Shown: positions 45,240-55,978, counted from the first letter of the stretch. The stretch is DNA of 64,000 bases from Cornus controversa (GCA_026545225.1 CM048850.1:6576001-6640000), one strand, 5' to 3'. Translations and numbers: made by a program. Notes: a model not told the origin generated them from the sequence alone.

Positions 45240-47745
45240 GATCAATTTGCGATAGTCTGAGCAGCCCAATTTTGAGGAAATATTAACCTCTCATGCACAC
45301 TTTTGCGTGCAACCTACCCCCCGAGTCTGACTTCTTCACTGTTAACAGCCTTACAATTTGGGCAACACCCCTTTTCAATCAGAGCCAGTTGAGCTTCGCG
45401 TAATCTTCATTCCAGTTCCTAAACTGTTCTTTAGTTCGAAGATTCTGGGAATATTTCGTCGACCTCGTCCATTTGTTGGCATTCGGCCTTATTAGGGAGA
45501 CTGATCATGTTGTTAGCGACAATTGTAGGAAAAAGGTTACTATCAACCCCTATTGCTTCCATCTGTTTATCTGGGAACTTTAGAGTGCCTTCATCGATTG
45601 CCTTCTGCACAATATTACGAAACATCGTACAATCGTTAGTACTATGGGTCTAAGAATTATGGCATTTACAATATTCTTTTCCTTTCAACTCCGTGGCTGA
45701 AGGTATTTTGTGCCCTTTGGGCAAGATGATCTGCTTATCTGCTAGTAAATGGTCAAAAATTTGATCAGTCATGGACAGATCGAACGAGTAAACTTTGTCG
45801 ACATTGGTTGTCCCCTTTTTTATAGGATGGGCCAACGATTTAGCTGAGTGGGAACCACTAGTGGCTGATTTGACTTTGATTAGACTTTCATAAGTATATG
45901 GCTTCTTAATGTGGACCTCGACTACGTTTTCCTCGAGATCCTCACTAAGGTCTGTCGAGAAAACCTCATAATTGGGATCTTTATAATAAGTCCCCTTCGA
46001 TGAGGTCCTAATTTAAGATTGACTCATATCGGGTAGCCCTATCAGCCAACTCGAATATGTCATAGAATTTTATGCCCTCGAACCTCTTTCTATGTTCAAT
46101 GTCTAGACCACTTAGGGCTAACTTTGCATATTCTGTCTCAGGGAGGATCACTCAACATTTCAACCGTGCCTTCCTAAACCTAGTTAAAAAAGTTTCGACT
46201 GTTTCCCTAGGCAATTGACTTAACCTGGACAAATCAGCCAATGTAGCCTCAGGCTCTAGGTGGTAAAACTGAGTATGAAAAAGTTCTTCCATCTGCTGCC
46301 AAGTTACTATGGAATTTGGCCGCAGATTAGAGTACCAAGTAAAAGCTATACCAGTTAATGAACTGGGAAATAACCTTAATTTCCACCTTTGATTCACACT
46401 AGCCTCTCCACATTAAATTATGAAGCAACTAATATGCTCAAGTGTTGACTGATTTCCCTCCCCACTAAATGTAACAAAGTTAGGGATCATATATCCAGTA
46501 GGATAATCTAATAAATCATACTCATCAGGGAAAGGTTTCCTAAACGTGGGTCGATTAGTTCTTCTTAACCCTAAGGCTTGATAAATGTCCTCAAATCAAT
46601 TTTCAAGAACATTCGAATTCATTGGTTGTTCAGGTTCAGGCCACTTGGGTAGCCGATTATATTCAACTTGCCCCCCATGTGCAGGAGCGATCAGGGGGCC
46701 TTGTCTTCTTCCCTGTTAGGGATCATCCAGCAGGCCGACTGAGCTTATGTAGGGATGGCAATTTGCCCCGCCCTGTCAGGTACCCGCTCTGCCCCGCCCC
46801 GTTTAGAACCCGTTTACGGAACCGTTTAAGGAAACGGGGTGGGGATGGGGTTAGAGAAAATAACCCGCATTTAAACGGGGCGGGGACGGGGGTAAGATCC
46901 TACCCCGACGGGTACCCGCCCCATTTAAGTATATATATATATTTATACTTATATATATAATATATAGAGAAAATATTAATAATGTATAAAGAAAATATTA
47001 ATATTATATATATCATACAACTATACAAGTTTATTATATCAATAATGGATGACTCAATATTATCCATTTTGTTGCAAGTACCTAAATGTGTGTTTTTGGT
47101 GTATATGTATCAAAATATCATATTTATTATTATAAAAAATTTTGCATTAAAAAAAAATGTATAAACGGGGCGGGGGAAAGTTAAACGGTTATGGGAATGG
47201 GGAAGTCAAAACCCGCCCCGCCCCACCCCGTTTATACACGGTTGCGGGGCGGAGAAAGTTAAACGGTTTCGGTTATGGGGAAGGCAAAACCCGCCCCGTA
47301 CCTAATGTTGTTCAGGCAGGCGTCTATTTGCTGTTTTAGCTGATGGTTGAGTTTCGGCCTCACTGGGCTGAGAGCTATTAGACTGTAAGTTACTCTGCAC
47401 AGAAGGCTGAGGCAAGGGTAAGAGTGGACCTTTTAGCTTATGATCAGCCTGCTGAGCCTTCTGTTGGTGAGGAGACCCTTGGGTATTGGCATCCTGAATG
47501 ATCGATCAACTGTGAGTAATTGATTGCCTTGCTAGCTCGTTCATTCGATCGTTAGTTTGGGTGATCTTTTCATTCATGCATTCTAAACAGGCGCTGACCT
47601 AGACTCGCATTTCATGCATGGCATCCATCAGAATTTCTAAGTTTAACGGGCTGGTGATGGGGTCTCCAACAGGCTGAGGAAGTTCTCCCTCCTGCTCGTC
47701 ATCACAAGTAGCTGAGCTCCGTGTGGATCTAAGCTTGGGTGGCAT
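45240..47745 (-). pseudogene. Tat gag
   Basis: ATG at 47745 begins MPPKLRSTRSSATCDDEQEG; a stop follows after KMRV-like sequence. The frame is split by the 46750-47304 element. The conserved gag core is at 46397-46152 (KLRLFPSSLTGIAFTWYSNL, LEPEATLADLSRLSQLPRET, FLTRFRKARLKC). The distal part has the EYCKCHNS and NDCTMFRNIVQKAIDEGTLK segments (45835-45431). Multiple stops. Confidence 0.8.
46750..47304. mobile_element. GC-rich MITE-like insertion in Tat gag
   Basis: Runs TAGGGATGGCAATTTGCCCC to CCCGCCCCGTACCTA; the reverse-complemented right end starts TAGGTACGGGGCGGG, an imperfect terminal inverted repeat. ATG flanks both sides (46747-46749 and 47305-47307). It interrupts the gag frame. Ends are GC-rich with repeated AAACGGGG / CCCCGTTT words in both orientations, and the centre is an AT-rich core. 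TAGGGATGGCAA-type ends are known from plant hAT-like non-autonomous elements, but the 3-bp duplication does not fit hAT's usual 8 bp, so the class is open. No transposase. Confidence 0.6.
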
Positions 47746-47769
47746 CTTCTCAATCCTTTATCACTTTTC

Positions 47770-47790
47770 GGGTCCCACCGAGCGTGCCAA
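47770..47790 (-). promoter_or_regulatory. Primer-binding site region of the Tat element
   Basis: Minus strand TTGGCACGCTCGGTGGGACC lies four bases after the LTR end (...GGTGAACA). It starts with TGG as a tRNA 3'-end complement should. The tRNA is not assigned. Confidence 0.6.
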
Positions 47791-48555
47791 AATATGTTCA
47801 CCTATATATATATGTGATGACCCCAAAAAAAATTTTGAATTATAATTACGGGTCAGTGACTTTTAAGCATGATTTGTCACTTAATGACATGTTTAGTGGA
47901 TTTAAATAATCATTTTCATATTTTTGGTTACGGGTGTAGGATCGGAATGGATCCGGGTAAACCGGGAGGTAACTACGAAAACTTGAGAGTGGCGTAGGGG
48001 TGTGGATGTAAGTTTAAGGGCATAAGTGAAGTTTTGGAAAGAGAGGAAATGATGGTTTGCAATTAGATGCAAAGTGACCATGACAAGGACCAAATAAGGA
48101 AAAAGTGGAGGGTTAGTTGCAAAGGGGCAAATATATGTATTATATAGATATATATATATATATATGGGAAAGGAGAGGAAAATATCAGATTTTCACTTCT
48201 CTCTCTCTCTCTACAAGTTCTCTCCCTCTCCTTCTCTCTAACTTTAGAGGGCCAAGAAGTGAGATTTGAGGGTGGAGCCTAGAATTAAAGTTGCTCCCCT
48301 CACTCTCCTTTTCAATTTGATCGGTGAAAAGTTATTGTTGGAGGAGTTTGAAGCTTGGTGGAAATTGGGTCTTCAACAACCAAGCTTGGATTTGAGGTAG
48401 GGGTTCTCCTTCTCATTTACTTGTTGATTTTAGGGTTTTGGGAGAAACGGTGAGAACTAGGGTTGTGTATTGCATATTTTAGAATGGTAAGAGGGTTGGG
48501 ATGTGAGTGTCTTCTACTCTCTTTAGTCTCTTATATGCAATGGGAATGTATATGG

Positions 48556-48823
48556 TGTCAATGGACAGCTCTGCTGTCCATAAATTAATCTTCTTTCCTT
48601 TTATTCTTCTTTCCTTATTTCACAATTACTTAATTTACGTAGGCTTGTACAGTTAGCATATTGCCAGAATATATTGTTTCCATATAAAGCTAGACTGCTA
48701 GAATCACTCGGCAATTAATTTCTTTCCACGTATAGCTCTCTTGTAAAGGTCCTATATAATAAAGAGGTCACTCAAAGGGCTAATTGATTCGGCCATTCAA
48801 ACAGATTCTGACTTATTTTGACA
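48556..48823 (+). repeat. 5' LTR of the young copia
   Basis: 268 bp. Contains a perfect hairpin near its start (48561-48581), a TATA-like CCTATATAATAAAG at 48751-48764 and 'ctcggcaattaatt' upstream of it. Confidence 0.95.
48753..48760 (+). promoter_or_regulatory. Putative TATA box and polyadenylation signal of the LTR
   Basis: TATATAATAAAG about 70 bp before the LTR end can serve as a TATA element in the 5' LTR. The overlapping AATAAA can act as a poly(A) signal in the 3' LTR (near 53390). Confidence 0.5.
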
Positions 48824-48836
48824 TGGTATCAGAGCC
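48824..48836 (+). promoter_or_regulatory. Primer-binding site of the young copia
   Basis: TGGTATCAGAGCC, a perfect tRNA-iMet type site starting right after the 5' LTR. Confidence 0.95.
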
Positions 48837-49088
48837 AAGTTGAATTTTTTTTCCTCTCGGTTTGGTTGTCGCCCACGTAATTTTTTTCTCCTCTCGGTGT
48901 TCTTGTGTTGGCGTCTTCTGGATTATTCCTGGTTTGAGTTTTTTTTTTCACAACCTCTGTTCAGGTCTCGGCCGGAGTTCTTTTCTGGAGAGCCTCTCGA
49001 CGCATCTGTTTCTGGTCTCCATAGTTTCTCGGCAGTTTCTGTTTTCATCTCGGCAGTCGCATCCTTCTGGTGAATTAGTTTCTTTGTG

Positions 49089-52000
49089 ATGGACTCTGCA
49101 CCTGTGTGTGTCAAGTTTACGGGAACAAACTACTCTACTTTTTGGGGTCATATTGATGGCACGGATGTCGCTCCACAATCCGCTACTGACAAATCCAAAG
49201 ATCTCGGAGCTTCTCCCTCATGGGCTGTCCTTGATGCTCAGATTATGTCTTGGCTTCTTGGTTCAGTGGAGCCACATATAGTTACCAACTTGCGGCCTCA
49301 TCGCTCCGCTCAATCCATGTGGAATTACTTGAAGCAGGTTTATCATCAAGCTAATGATGCTCGTCGCTTTCAGTTGGAACATGCAATTGCCATGTTTCAA
49401 CATGGTAGTCTTTCCATCCAAGACTACTACTCGGTCTTTCTGACTCTTTGGTACGAATATACTGATTTGGTTACAGCAAATGTTCCTGCTGGTGCTCTTT
49501 CGACTATCCAGACTCTTCATGAGACTAGCCGGCGTGATCAATTTCTTATGAAATTACGTCCGGAATATGAATCTATTCGCTCCTCTCTACTAAACCGATC
49601 TCCTGTTCCTTCTCTTGATATTTGTTTTGGTGAGTTACTTCGCGAAGAACAACGTCTTAGTACTCAAGCTATTCTGGAGCAATCTCATGGCAGTTCGGGC
49701 CCGACACCTGTGGCTTATGTTGCCCAAGGCCGAGGATCACCTATGCCTTCTAAACATTTGCAGTGTTTCTGTTGCAAGGAATATGGGCATATTGCTGCTA
49801 ATTGTCCTAAGAAATATTGTTCTTATTGCAAGAAGAAGGGTCACATTATCAAAGAATGTCGTCTTCGTCCCCAGAATCGGCAGGCCCAAGCATTTCAGAC
49901 TTCTGTTATTGTTCCTCCCGCAGCAACTTCTGTCGCACATGGCTTTTCCTCAGGTGCTTCCTCTTCCTCTGATCTTGCACCTCCTGCACCAAATTACTGC
50001 ACACCAGAAATGGTGCAACAAATCCTAATTTCGGCATTATCTGCAATGGGGTTTCAAGGTAATTATTTTACTAAACTTTGGTACGTAGACTCGGGAGCTT
50101 CTAATCACATGACGAATACTCCCACCGCTCTGTGTCATGTTCGGCCCTATATTGGTCAATCTGCCATTCAGACTGCCAATGGCAGTTCCTTGCCCATAGC
50201 TGCTGTAGGAGATGTTTCTTCTAAATTTACTGATGTGTTTCTTGCTCCTCAACTTTCCACGAGTCTTATCTCTGTTGGTCAATTAGTTGATAACAATTGT
50301 GCTGTTAATTTTTCTGGTGATGGTTGTGTTGTGCAGGACCAGGTAACGGGGGAGCCGATCGCGAAGGGACCTAAAGTGGGGCGCTTGTTTCCACTATTTT
50401 TACCTGCTCCAACACTTTCTCCAGTTTCTTCTATTCAGTCTTTTGCTTGTAATAATGTTTCTGATCTGAGTATGGTGTGGCATCGTTGTTTAGGCCATCC
50501 CAATACTCAGATCTTATCTCATGTATTGTACTCTGGTTTTCTTGGTAATAAAGAACGTTCTTCTTTATCTCTTGAGTGTGATTCTTGTAAACTTGGTAAA
50601 AGCAAAATTCTTCCCTTTCCTTTGCATGCTAGTAGAGCTTCTCACTATTTTGATCTTATCCATAGTGATGTTTGGGGACCTTCCCCGGTTAGTTCACATG
50701 AAAAATTTAGATACTTTGTGACTTTCATTGATGATCATAGCAGATTCACTTGGGTTTATTTTCTTCGTTCTAAATCTGAGGTTTTTCGTACTTTCAATGA
50801 GTTTTTAGCGTATGTTGAGAATCAATTTTCTGCGACTATTAAGACATTACGTACAGATTCTGGTGGTGAATATTTGCCTACTGAGTTTCAGGCATTCTTG
50901 GCTTCTAAAGGTATTATTCATCAACGTTCATGTACTGCTACTCCCCAACAGAATGGAGTAGCTGAACGTAAAAATCGACATCTTCTTGATGTGGTACGTA
51001 CTCTCTTGTTAGAATCTTCTGTTCCATCCATGTTCTGGGTCGAGGCTTTAAAAACTGCTACTCACTTGATTAATCGTTTACCTTCCCAAGTCTTACACAT
51101 GGAGTCTCCTTATTTTCGCTTGTTTGCTAAACAACCTAGTTATGATAATCTCCGTATCTTTGGTTGTGTATGTTTTGTCCATTTACCTCCTCTTGAGCGA
51201 CATAAATTATCTGCTCAATCTGTTAAATGTGCATTCTTAGGATATAATGTGTGTCAAAAGGGATTTGTTTGCTATGATCCTACTTTACATCGTACACGCA
51301 TTTCTAGGAATGTTATTTTCTTTGAAAATCAACATTTCTTTCCTGTGTCTTCTGTGCCCTCTTCTTCTACTGTGGTCCTTCCCTCATTTGAACAGCAGTT
51401 CTCAGATCTTCATCAAGTCAGCTCTTGCTTTAAACCAGGTATTGTGTATACGAGACGTTCCCGCCCACAATCTCTTCCGGTGGCTCCACAGATATCTGAT
51501 CCTACCATGCTCCAGAACCAGTCAGTTGCAGCACCTCCAGAGTCCTTGGTACGTCGCTCTTCTCGAGTGTCTGTACCTCCGGATCGGTATGGTTTTTCTT
51601 CTGGCCACACTATTTCCTCTCTTACTGCTACATTGTCCAATTTTGATATTCCCACATGCTACTCACATGCTGTCAAGCATGATTGTTGGCGACAAGCTAT
51701 GCAGGAAGAAATTGCTGCTTTAGAGGCCAATCACACCTGGGACATTGCACCTTGTCCTTCCACCATAGTTCCCCTGGGTTGCAAATGGGTTTACTCCGTC
51801 AAGGTTCGATCTGATGGAAGTTTGGATCGTTATAAAGCTCGGCTTGTTGCACTTGGAAATAATCAGGAATATGGTGTCAATTATGAAGAGACATTTGCTC
51901 CTGTGGCTAAAATGACCACTGTTCGTACGATTCTAGCTCTTGCTGCTTCCAATGATTGGCCACTACATCAGATGGATGTCAAGAATGCCTTTCTTCATGG

Positions 52001-53183
52001 GGATCTTAAAGAGTGTATTTATATGAAGCCACCCCCGGGATTGTTTCCCTCTCCGACCTCACATGTGTGTAAGCTTCGTCGCTCCCTTTATGGTCTCAAA
52101 CAAGCTCCAAGGGCCTGGTTTGATAAATTTCGAACTACTTTATTACACTTCTCATTCAAGCAGAGCAAGTATGACACTTCCTTGTTTCTTCAAAAATCAG
52201 ACATGGGTATTGTTGTTCTTTTGGTTTATGTTGATGATATTGTGATTACTGGTTCCGATTCTATTTTACTTGGTCAGCTCAAGACTCATCTATCTGAGTC
52301 CTTTCACATGAAAGATCTTGGATCTCTCATATATTTTCTCGGTCTTGAGGTGCATCGTAGTCCATCTGGTATTTCCCTCAATCAACATAAGTATGCTAGT
52401 GACCTGGTGGCTACAGCTGGCCTAGAGGAGGCTACATCTGTTGATACTCCCATGGAATTGAATGTCAAGCTTCGCAAAGAGGAGGGTGATTTACTTGTTG
52501 ATCCAAGTTTATACCGAAAGTTGGTGGGTAGTCTTGTCTACCTCACCATTACTAGACCAGACATTTCTTTTGCAGTTCAGCAAGTCAGCCAGTTTCTTCA
52601 GACCCCTCGTCATCTTCATTTGGCTGCTGTCCGTAGGATCATCCGCTATGTTCAGGGCACTTCTGCCCGTGGCTTATTCTTTCCTGCAGGCAATTCTCCT
52701 CGACTTACTGCTTATAGCGATGCTGATTGGGCCGGTTGTGCTGATACACGTCGCTCAATCACTGGTTGGTGTGTGTTCTTAGGTGATGCATTGATCTCCT
52801 GGAAGAGTAAGAAGCAAGACAGAGTCTCTAAGTCATCTACAGAATCTGAGTACCGGGCGATGTCTCTTGCTTGTTCTGAAATTATTTGGCTTCGAGGTTT
52901 GCTTGCTGAGTTAGATTTTTCTGAGACTGATCCTACACCTCTCCATGCTGATAATACGAGTGTTATTCAGATCACGGCTAATCCAGTCTATCATGAGCGC
53001 ACAAAGCATATTGAAGTCGACTGTCACTCTATTCGTGAAGCATTTGAAGCTCGTGTTATCACTCTTCCACATGTTTCCACTGAACTACAAATTGCTGATA
53101 TCTTCACCAAAGCTCTTACTCGCCATCGACATTGTTTCTTAAGTAGCAAATTGATGCTTATTGATCAACTCGCATCAATTTGA
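49089..53183 (+). CDS. Intact copia gag-pol polyprotein, 1364 aa
   Basis: One open frame from ATG 49089 (the codon before is GTG, so the ATG is the start) to TGA 53181-53183. Gag: residues about 1-260 with two zinc knuckles (C226-x2-C229-x4-H234-x4-C239; C244-x2-C247-x4-H252-x4-C257). Aspartic protease: YVDSGASNHM with D334. Integrase: HHCC finger (H465, H470, C497, C500) and D527, D590, E626, i.e. D,D35E spacing, with TPQQNGVAERKN. RT: QMDVKNAFLHGDL and YVDD at 1047-1050. RNase H: YSDADWAG with D1211, SSTESEYRAM, HADNTSV, and KHIEVDCHSIREA. Integrase before RT defines Ty1/copia. All catalytic residues checked are present, so it may be active. Codon use and GC are like a plant gene and unlike the AT-rich flank. 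Confidence 0.96.
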   Translation: MDSAPVCVKFTGTNYSTFWGHIDGTDVAPQSATDKSKDLGASPSWAVLDAQIMSWLLGSVEPHIVTNLRPHRSAQSMWNYLKQVYHQANDARRFQLEHAIAMFQHGSLSIQDYYSVFLTLWYEYTDLVTANVPAGALSTIQTLHETSRRDQFLMKLRPEYESIRSSLLNRSPVPSLDICFGELLREEQRLSTQAILEQSHGSSGPTPVAYVAQGRGSPMPSKHLQCFCCKEYGHIAANCPKKYCSYCKKKGHIIKECRLRPQNRQAQAFQTSVIVPPAATSVAHGFSSGASSSSDLAPPAPNYCTPEMVQQILISALSAMGFQGNYFTKLWYVDSGASNHMTNTPTALCHVRPYIGQSAIQTANGSSLPIAAVGDVSSKFTDVFLAPQLSTSLISVGQLVDNNCAVNFSGDGCVVQDQVTGEPIAKGPKVGRLFPLFLPAPTLSPVSSIQSFACNNVSDLSMVWHRCLGHPNTQILSHVLYSGFLGNKERSSLSLECDSCKLGKSKILPFPLHASRASHYFDLIHSDVWGPSPVSSHEKFRYFVTFIDDHSRFTWVYFLRSKSEVFRTFNEFLAYVENQFSATIKTLRTDSGGEYLPTEFQAFLASKGIIHQRSCTATPQQNGVAERKNRHLLDVVRTLLLESSVPSMFWVEALKTATHLINRLPSQVLHMESPYFRLFAKQPSYDNLRIFGCVCFVHLPPLERHKLSAQSVKCAFLGYNVCQKGFVCYDPTLHRTRISRNVIFFENQHFFPVSSVPSSSTVVLPSFEQQFSDLHQVSSCFKPGIVYTRRSRPQSLPVAPQISDPTMLQNQSVAAPPESLVRRSSRVSVPPDRYGFSSGHTISSLTATLSNFDIPTCYSHAVKHDCWRQAMQEEIAALEANHTWDIAPCPSTIVPLGCKWVYSVKVRSDGSLDRYKARLVALGNNQEYGVNYEETFAPVAKMTTVRTILALAASNDWPLHQMDVKNAFLHGDLKECIYMKPPPGLFPSPTSHVCKLRRSLYGLKQAPRAWFDKFRTTLLHFSFKQSKYDTSLFLQKSDMGIVVLLVYVDDIVITGSDSILLGQLKTHLSESFHMKDLGSLIYFLGLEVHRSPSGISLNQHKYASDLVATAGLEEATSVDTPMELNVKLRKEEGDLLVDPSLYRKLVGSLVYLTITRPDISFAVQQVSQFLQTPRHLHLAAVRRIIRYVQGTSARGLFFPAGNSPRLTAYSDADWAGCADTRRSITGWCVFLGDALISWKSKKQDRVSKSSTESEYRAMSLACSEIIWLRGLLAELDFSETDPTPLHADNTSVIQITANPVYHERTKHIEVDCHSIREAFEARVITLPHVSTELQIADIFTKALTRHRHCFLSSKLMLIDQLASI

Positions 53184-53190
53184 GGGGGGC
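53182..53190 (+). promoter_or_regulatory. Polypurine tract of the young copia
   Basis: GAGGGGGGC overlaps the stop codon and lies directly before the 3' LTR. Confidence 0.9.
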
Positions 53191-53458
53191 TGTCAATGGA
53201 CAGCTCTGCTGTCCATAAATTAATCTTCTTTCCTTTTATTCTTCTTTCCTTATTTCACAATTACTTAATTTACGTAGGCTTGTACAGTTAGCATATTGCC
53301 AGAATATATTGTTTCCATATAAAGCTAGACTGCTAGAATCACTCGGCAATTAATTTCTTTCCATGTATAGCTCTCTTGTAAAGGTCCTATATAATAAAGA
53401 GGTCACTCAAAGGGCTAATTGATTCGGCCATTCAAACAGATTCTGACTTATTTTGACA
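53191..53458 (+). repeat. 3' LTR of the young copia
   Basis: 268 bp, identical to the 5' LTR except one C-to-T change by eye. Followed by the duplication TATGG. Confidence 0.95.
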
Positions 53459-53899
53459 TATGGTGTTATGCATGATAATAAGGATGAATGAGTGAGAAAT
53501 GAACATGTACATTTATATGCTAGGTTTTGTGAAATTTTGTAAAAAAATGTGTTAAATGAGCATAATTGTGTAGTATGTTATCTTGTGATTTAAAATGCAT
53601 ACTACCCTTATATAGAAATGGTGTGCATTGGTGAAGCATGAAAAATACGTGCTTGAGTGAATTTTGTGAGCATATGTTACTTATGCTAGTGTTTGCATAT
53701 ATAGGAAAGTATATATGAGGATTGGTGAATATGAAATGCATACTATGTCTTTTTATAACTAGCTTTTGCATTGTGAAGCATAAATTCTAAATGCTTGTTC
53801 CATATGTGCTCGAAAGGTATGTACAGGGCCGTTATGAGAGAAAAGGGGAAAAGTGGTAGAGAAACTTGTTCACTTGGAGCAATAAACGCTTGGTGATGA

Positions 53900-54110
53900 T
53901 CTTGAAACGGTCTACCCACCTTGGAGTATGTGATTTACTCGGTGAGGAATTCTGAAACTATTTGACCACCTTGGAGTATGTGACTTACTCGGTGATTTGT
54001 TCTGGGACTATCCAATTGCCTTGGAGTATGTGATTTACTCGGTGAGGAATCTTGAAGCCACCTAACCACCTTGGAGTATGTGATTTACTCAGTGGTGGTG
54101 TTGAGATTGT
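53900..54110. repeat. Tandem repeat array in the Del-like 5' LTR
   Basis: Four to five units of about 50 bp with CCTTGGAGTATGTGATTTACT then CGGTGAGGAATTCTGAA. It is the reverse complement of the unit type at 3112-3425. Confidence 0.8.
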
Positions 54111-55816
54111 GTGAAAAGTGTCTTAGGTTGCAAGATTGGTTAAGAATCATGCTAGAGTATGGGTGGAGTCCGAGAGAGTGATAAAGATATGTAAATGCTT
54201 TCGTTTGAATTGTGAAGCATGATTTATGTTTAATGCATTCCTATATATATATGCATTGCTTGTGAATGAACATGGTATATGTTGGATGATACATGTAATG
54301 TAGTGACATGCATTCATGTAGGTTGTGACGGGTCGGCACTTAGGTGGGTTGGGGTATCTCTACTGAGCCGCAGTGGTGCTCACCTCTTTATTCTAAACTC
54401 TTTTACAGATAAGGCACCGATGACGGATGGGACTTGAGTGTCCAAGTAGAGCTCTCTGTAGCATTTTGATACATTTTGGATATTGTGTACCTTGTGGCTA
54501 TCTGTGCCGGCTTGTGGCACAGTAATTATTTAGCTATAGTAATGGTAGAATTTGTTGCATTTGAACCTTATGCATGAATTCTTGTAATGACTATAAACTT
54601 GGAAAGACATATGGATGGTATGTACCTTTTGAGAAAAGTGTATGTGTTGGAGATGTATGGCACCATAGGACCATTTTTCTCTTGAGTTATGACTTCTTGT
54701 ATGGATAATTATGAGTTAATGAAATATGGGATGTATGTATGCATAAGTTGTTGAATCAAGATGGTAAGAAAAAAATTGATAGAGTTACATTTCAAATGTG
54801 AAATGCATGTTATGTGGATATACTTGATGGCCATTAAGGCATTAGTGTAGCCATTGGGGGGAAACGTGCCCAGAAGTGTCCATTTTTGCATTCAAGGTGT
54901 GAATGGAATTTTATTTATAGAAGGAGAATTGTATTACCTTCAATTTGATAGGTCATGGACCTTGTTTGGATTTAAATTGAGTAAGATATGCACGTTTTTG
55001 TGCAAGAGTTGGGAATATGACCTAAGCCCATTGAATTGTGTGTAATTCAGGTCGTGAGTTGAATTATTAGGTGATCCTAATTGGGTTGGAAAGTAGACAT
55101 ATTGAGGATGATCCATGCCAAATTTCAGTTCAAATGGACTTATGGTTTGTGAGATATTTGAATTTGAAGTTAGGTGGAAAATTGGCCAAGAATAAGTTGT
55201 AAAATTTTAGCTTCTGCATTAATAGCGCTCGATCACTTTTTATGACACTCGATTGCCCTTGTAAAAGATTTAGAGGCTTAGTCTAGGGAGTGAAAGCGCT
55301 CGATCCCTTTATTTAAAGCGCTCAAGCTCTTTTACAGTAGGCATTTGATAAAATTCTGCCCAAATTCTAACAGGCATATCTTCTTCGTTTCAAATCAAAA
55401 TTAGGGGATTCTTTTTTTGAAATTGAGTATTTTTGAACCCTCCTTTTAATGGTTCTATTTTTAGGTCATGAGAAGAAACTTACCAGGAGTTTCATATCCG
55501 TAGTGTGGGATAGAACCAATTTAAAAGGTTGTATAGTTGAGGCCCGCTAGGAGTAGTTGATGTTGAGTTGTATATGTATATATACATGTGTATATATGTG
55601 ATTAAGGTTCTGTGGTAAATAGAGGTTTATATGTTCATTAGGTCTTAATGGACAGACCCACCTCGGTTCTCGAGAATCGGGGCGCGACGTCGTGGTACCT
55701 AAGTGTGATGTCAGTGTGGTTAAAGTCGTTCACGGGGTTGAGTGAACAGGTTCACACTCAGGATTTGGGTTAGTCTAGGGGAGTCCCAGCGGTCCAAATT
55801 CTGGGATGTGACAGAA

Positions 55817-55829
55817 TGATATCAAAGTA
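55817..55829 (+). promoter_or_regulatory. Decayed primer-binding site after the Del-like 5' LTR
   Basis: TGATATCAAAGTA aligns with TGGTATCAGAGCA with three changes, all G-to-A or C-to-T, three bases after the LTR end. Confidence 0.6.
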
Positions 55830-55929
55830 TGGTACCTTATAGAGGGTAAAAAGGGTCCATTAGAGGTTTGGAACTTATATAAGGTAATTTCCCATATGTA
55901 TATACATGTATATCTGACTGTATAGGCGG

Positions 55930-55978
<49 letters not shown>

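Larger units (their letters stand above)
35131..47812 (-). mobile_element. Tat-lineage Ty3/gypsy retrotransposon with antisense accessory ORF
   Basis: Reading on the minus strand: the tail of a 5' LTR (47795-47812, cut by the insertion at 47813), a primer site, gag (from 47745), protease, RT, RNase H, a second archaeal-type RNase H, integrase (to 40417), then an accessory ORF on the opposite strand (35607-40122), a polypurine tract and the 3' LTR (35131-35353). The start TGTTCACCTATATATATATG at 35131 recurs at 47795, which ties the two ends. Order and dual RNase H are diagnostic of the Tat clade. Nested in it: an Athila-like LTR (38367-39897), a MITE-like element (46750-47304) and the Del LTR (47813 on). 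Many stops, not active. Confidence 0.85.
48556..53458 (+). mobile_element. Full-length, apparently intact Ty1/copia element
   Basis: 4903 bp. LTRs 48556-48823 and 53191-53458 (268 bp each) start TGTCA and end TGACA, and differ by eye at one site (CCACGTA versus CCATGTA). It is flanked by the perfect duplication TATGG (48551-48555 and 53459-53463). The primer site, polypurine tract and one uninterrupted gag-pol frame are all present. The near-identical LTRs indicate a recent insertion, the youngest event visible in the window. Confidence 0.97.
47813..55813 (+). repeat. Del/Tekay-like 5' LTR, interrupted by a young copia
   Basis: Runs TGTGATGACCCC to GGGATGTGACA; about 3.1 kb without the copia at 48556-53458. 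It has a CT-rich run (48195-48240), 'ataaggcaccgatgacgg' near 54412, 'tgtgccggcttgtggca' near 54505 and a tandem array, matching the family layout. A decayed tRNA-iMet primer site follows it, so it is a 5' LTR rather than a solo LTR; its 3' partner is not in the window. It inserted into the 5' LTR of the Tat element. Confidence 0.78.

Noticed and set aside
46622-46960. GC-rich open frame or CpG-island promoter
   Set aside because: It spans the edge of the MITE-like element and Tat gag antisense; GC content is explained by the element's terminal repeats.
49086-49088. Start of the copia polyprotein one codon earlier
   Set aside because: That codon is GTG; the first ATG is at 49089.
49263-52782. 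Other open frames on both strands within the young copia
   Set aside because: They are shadows of the gag-pol frame without known domains.
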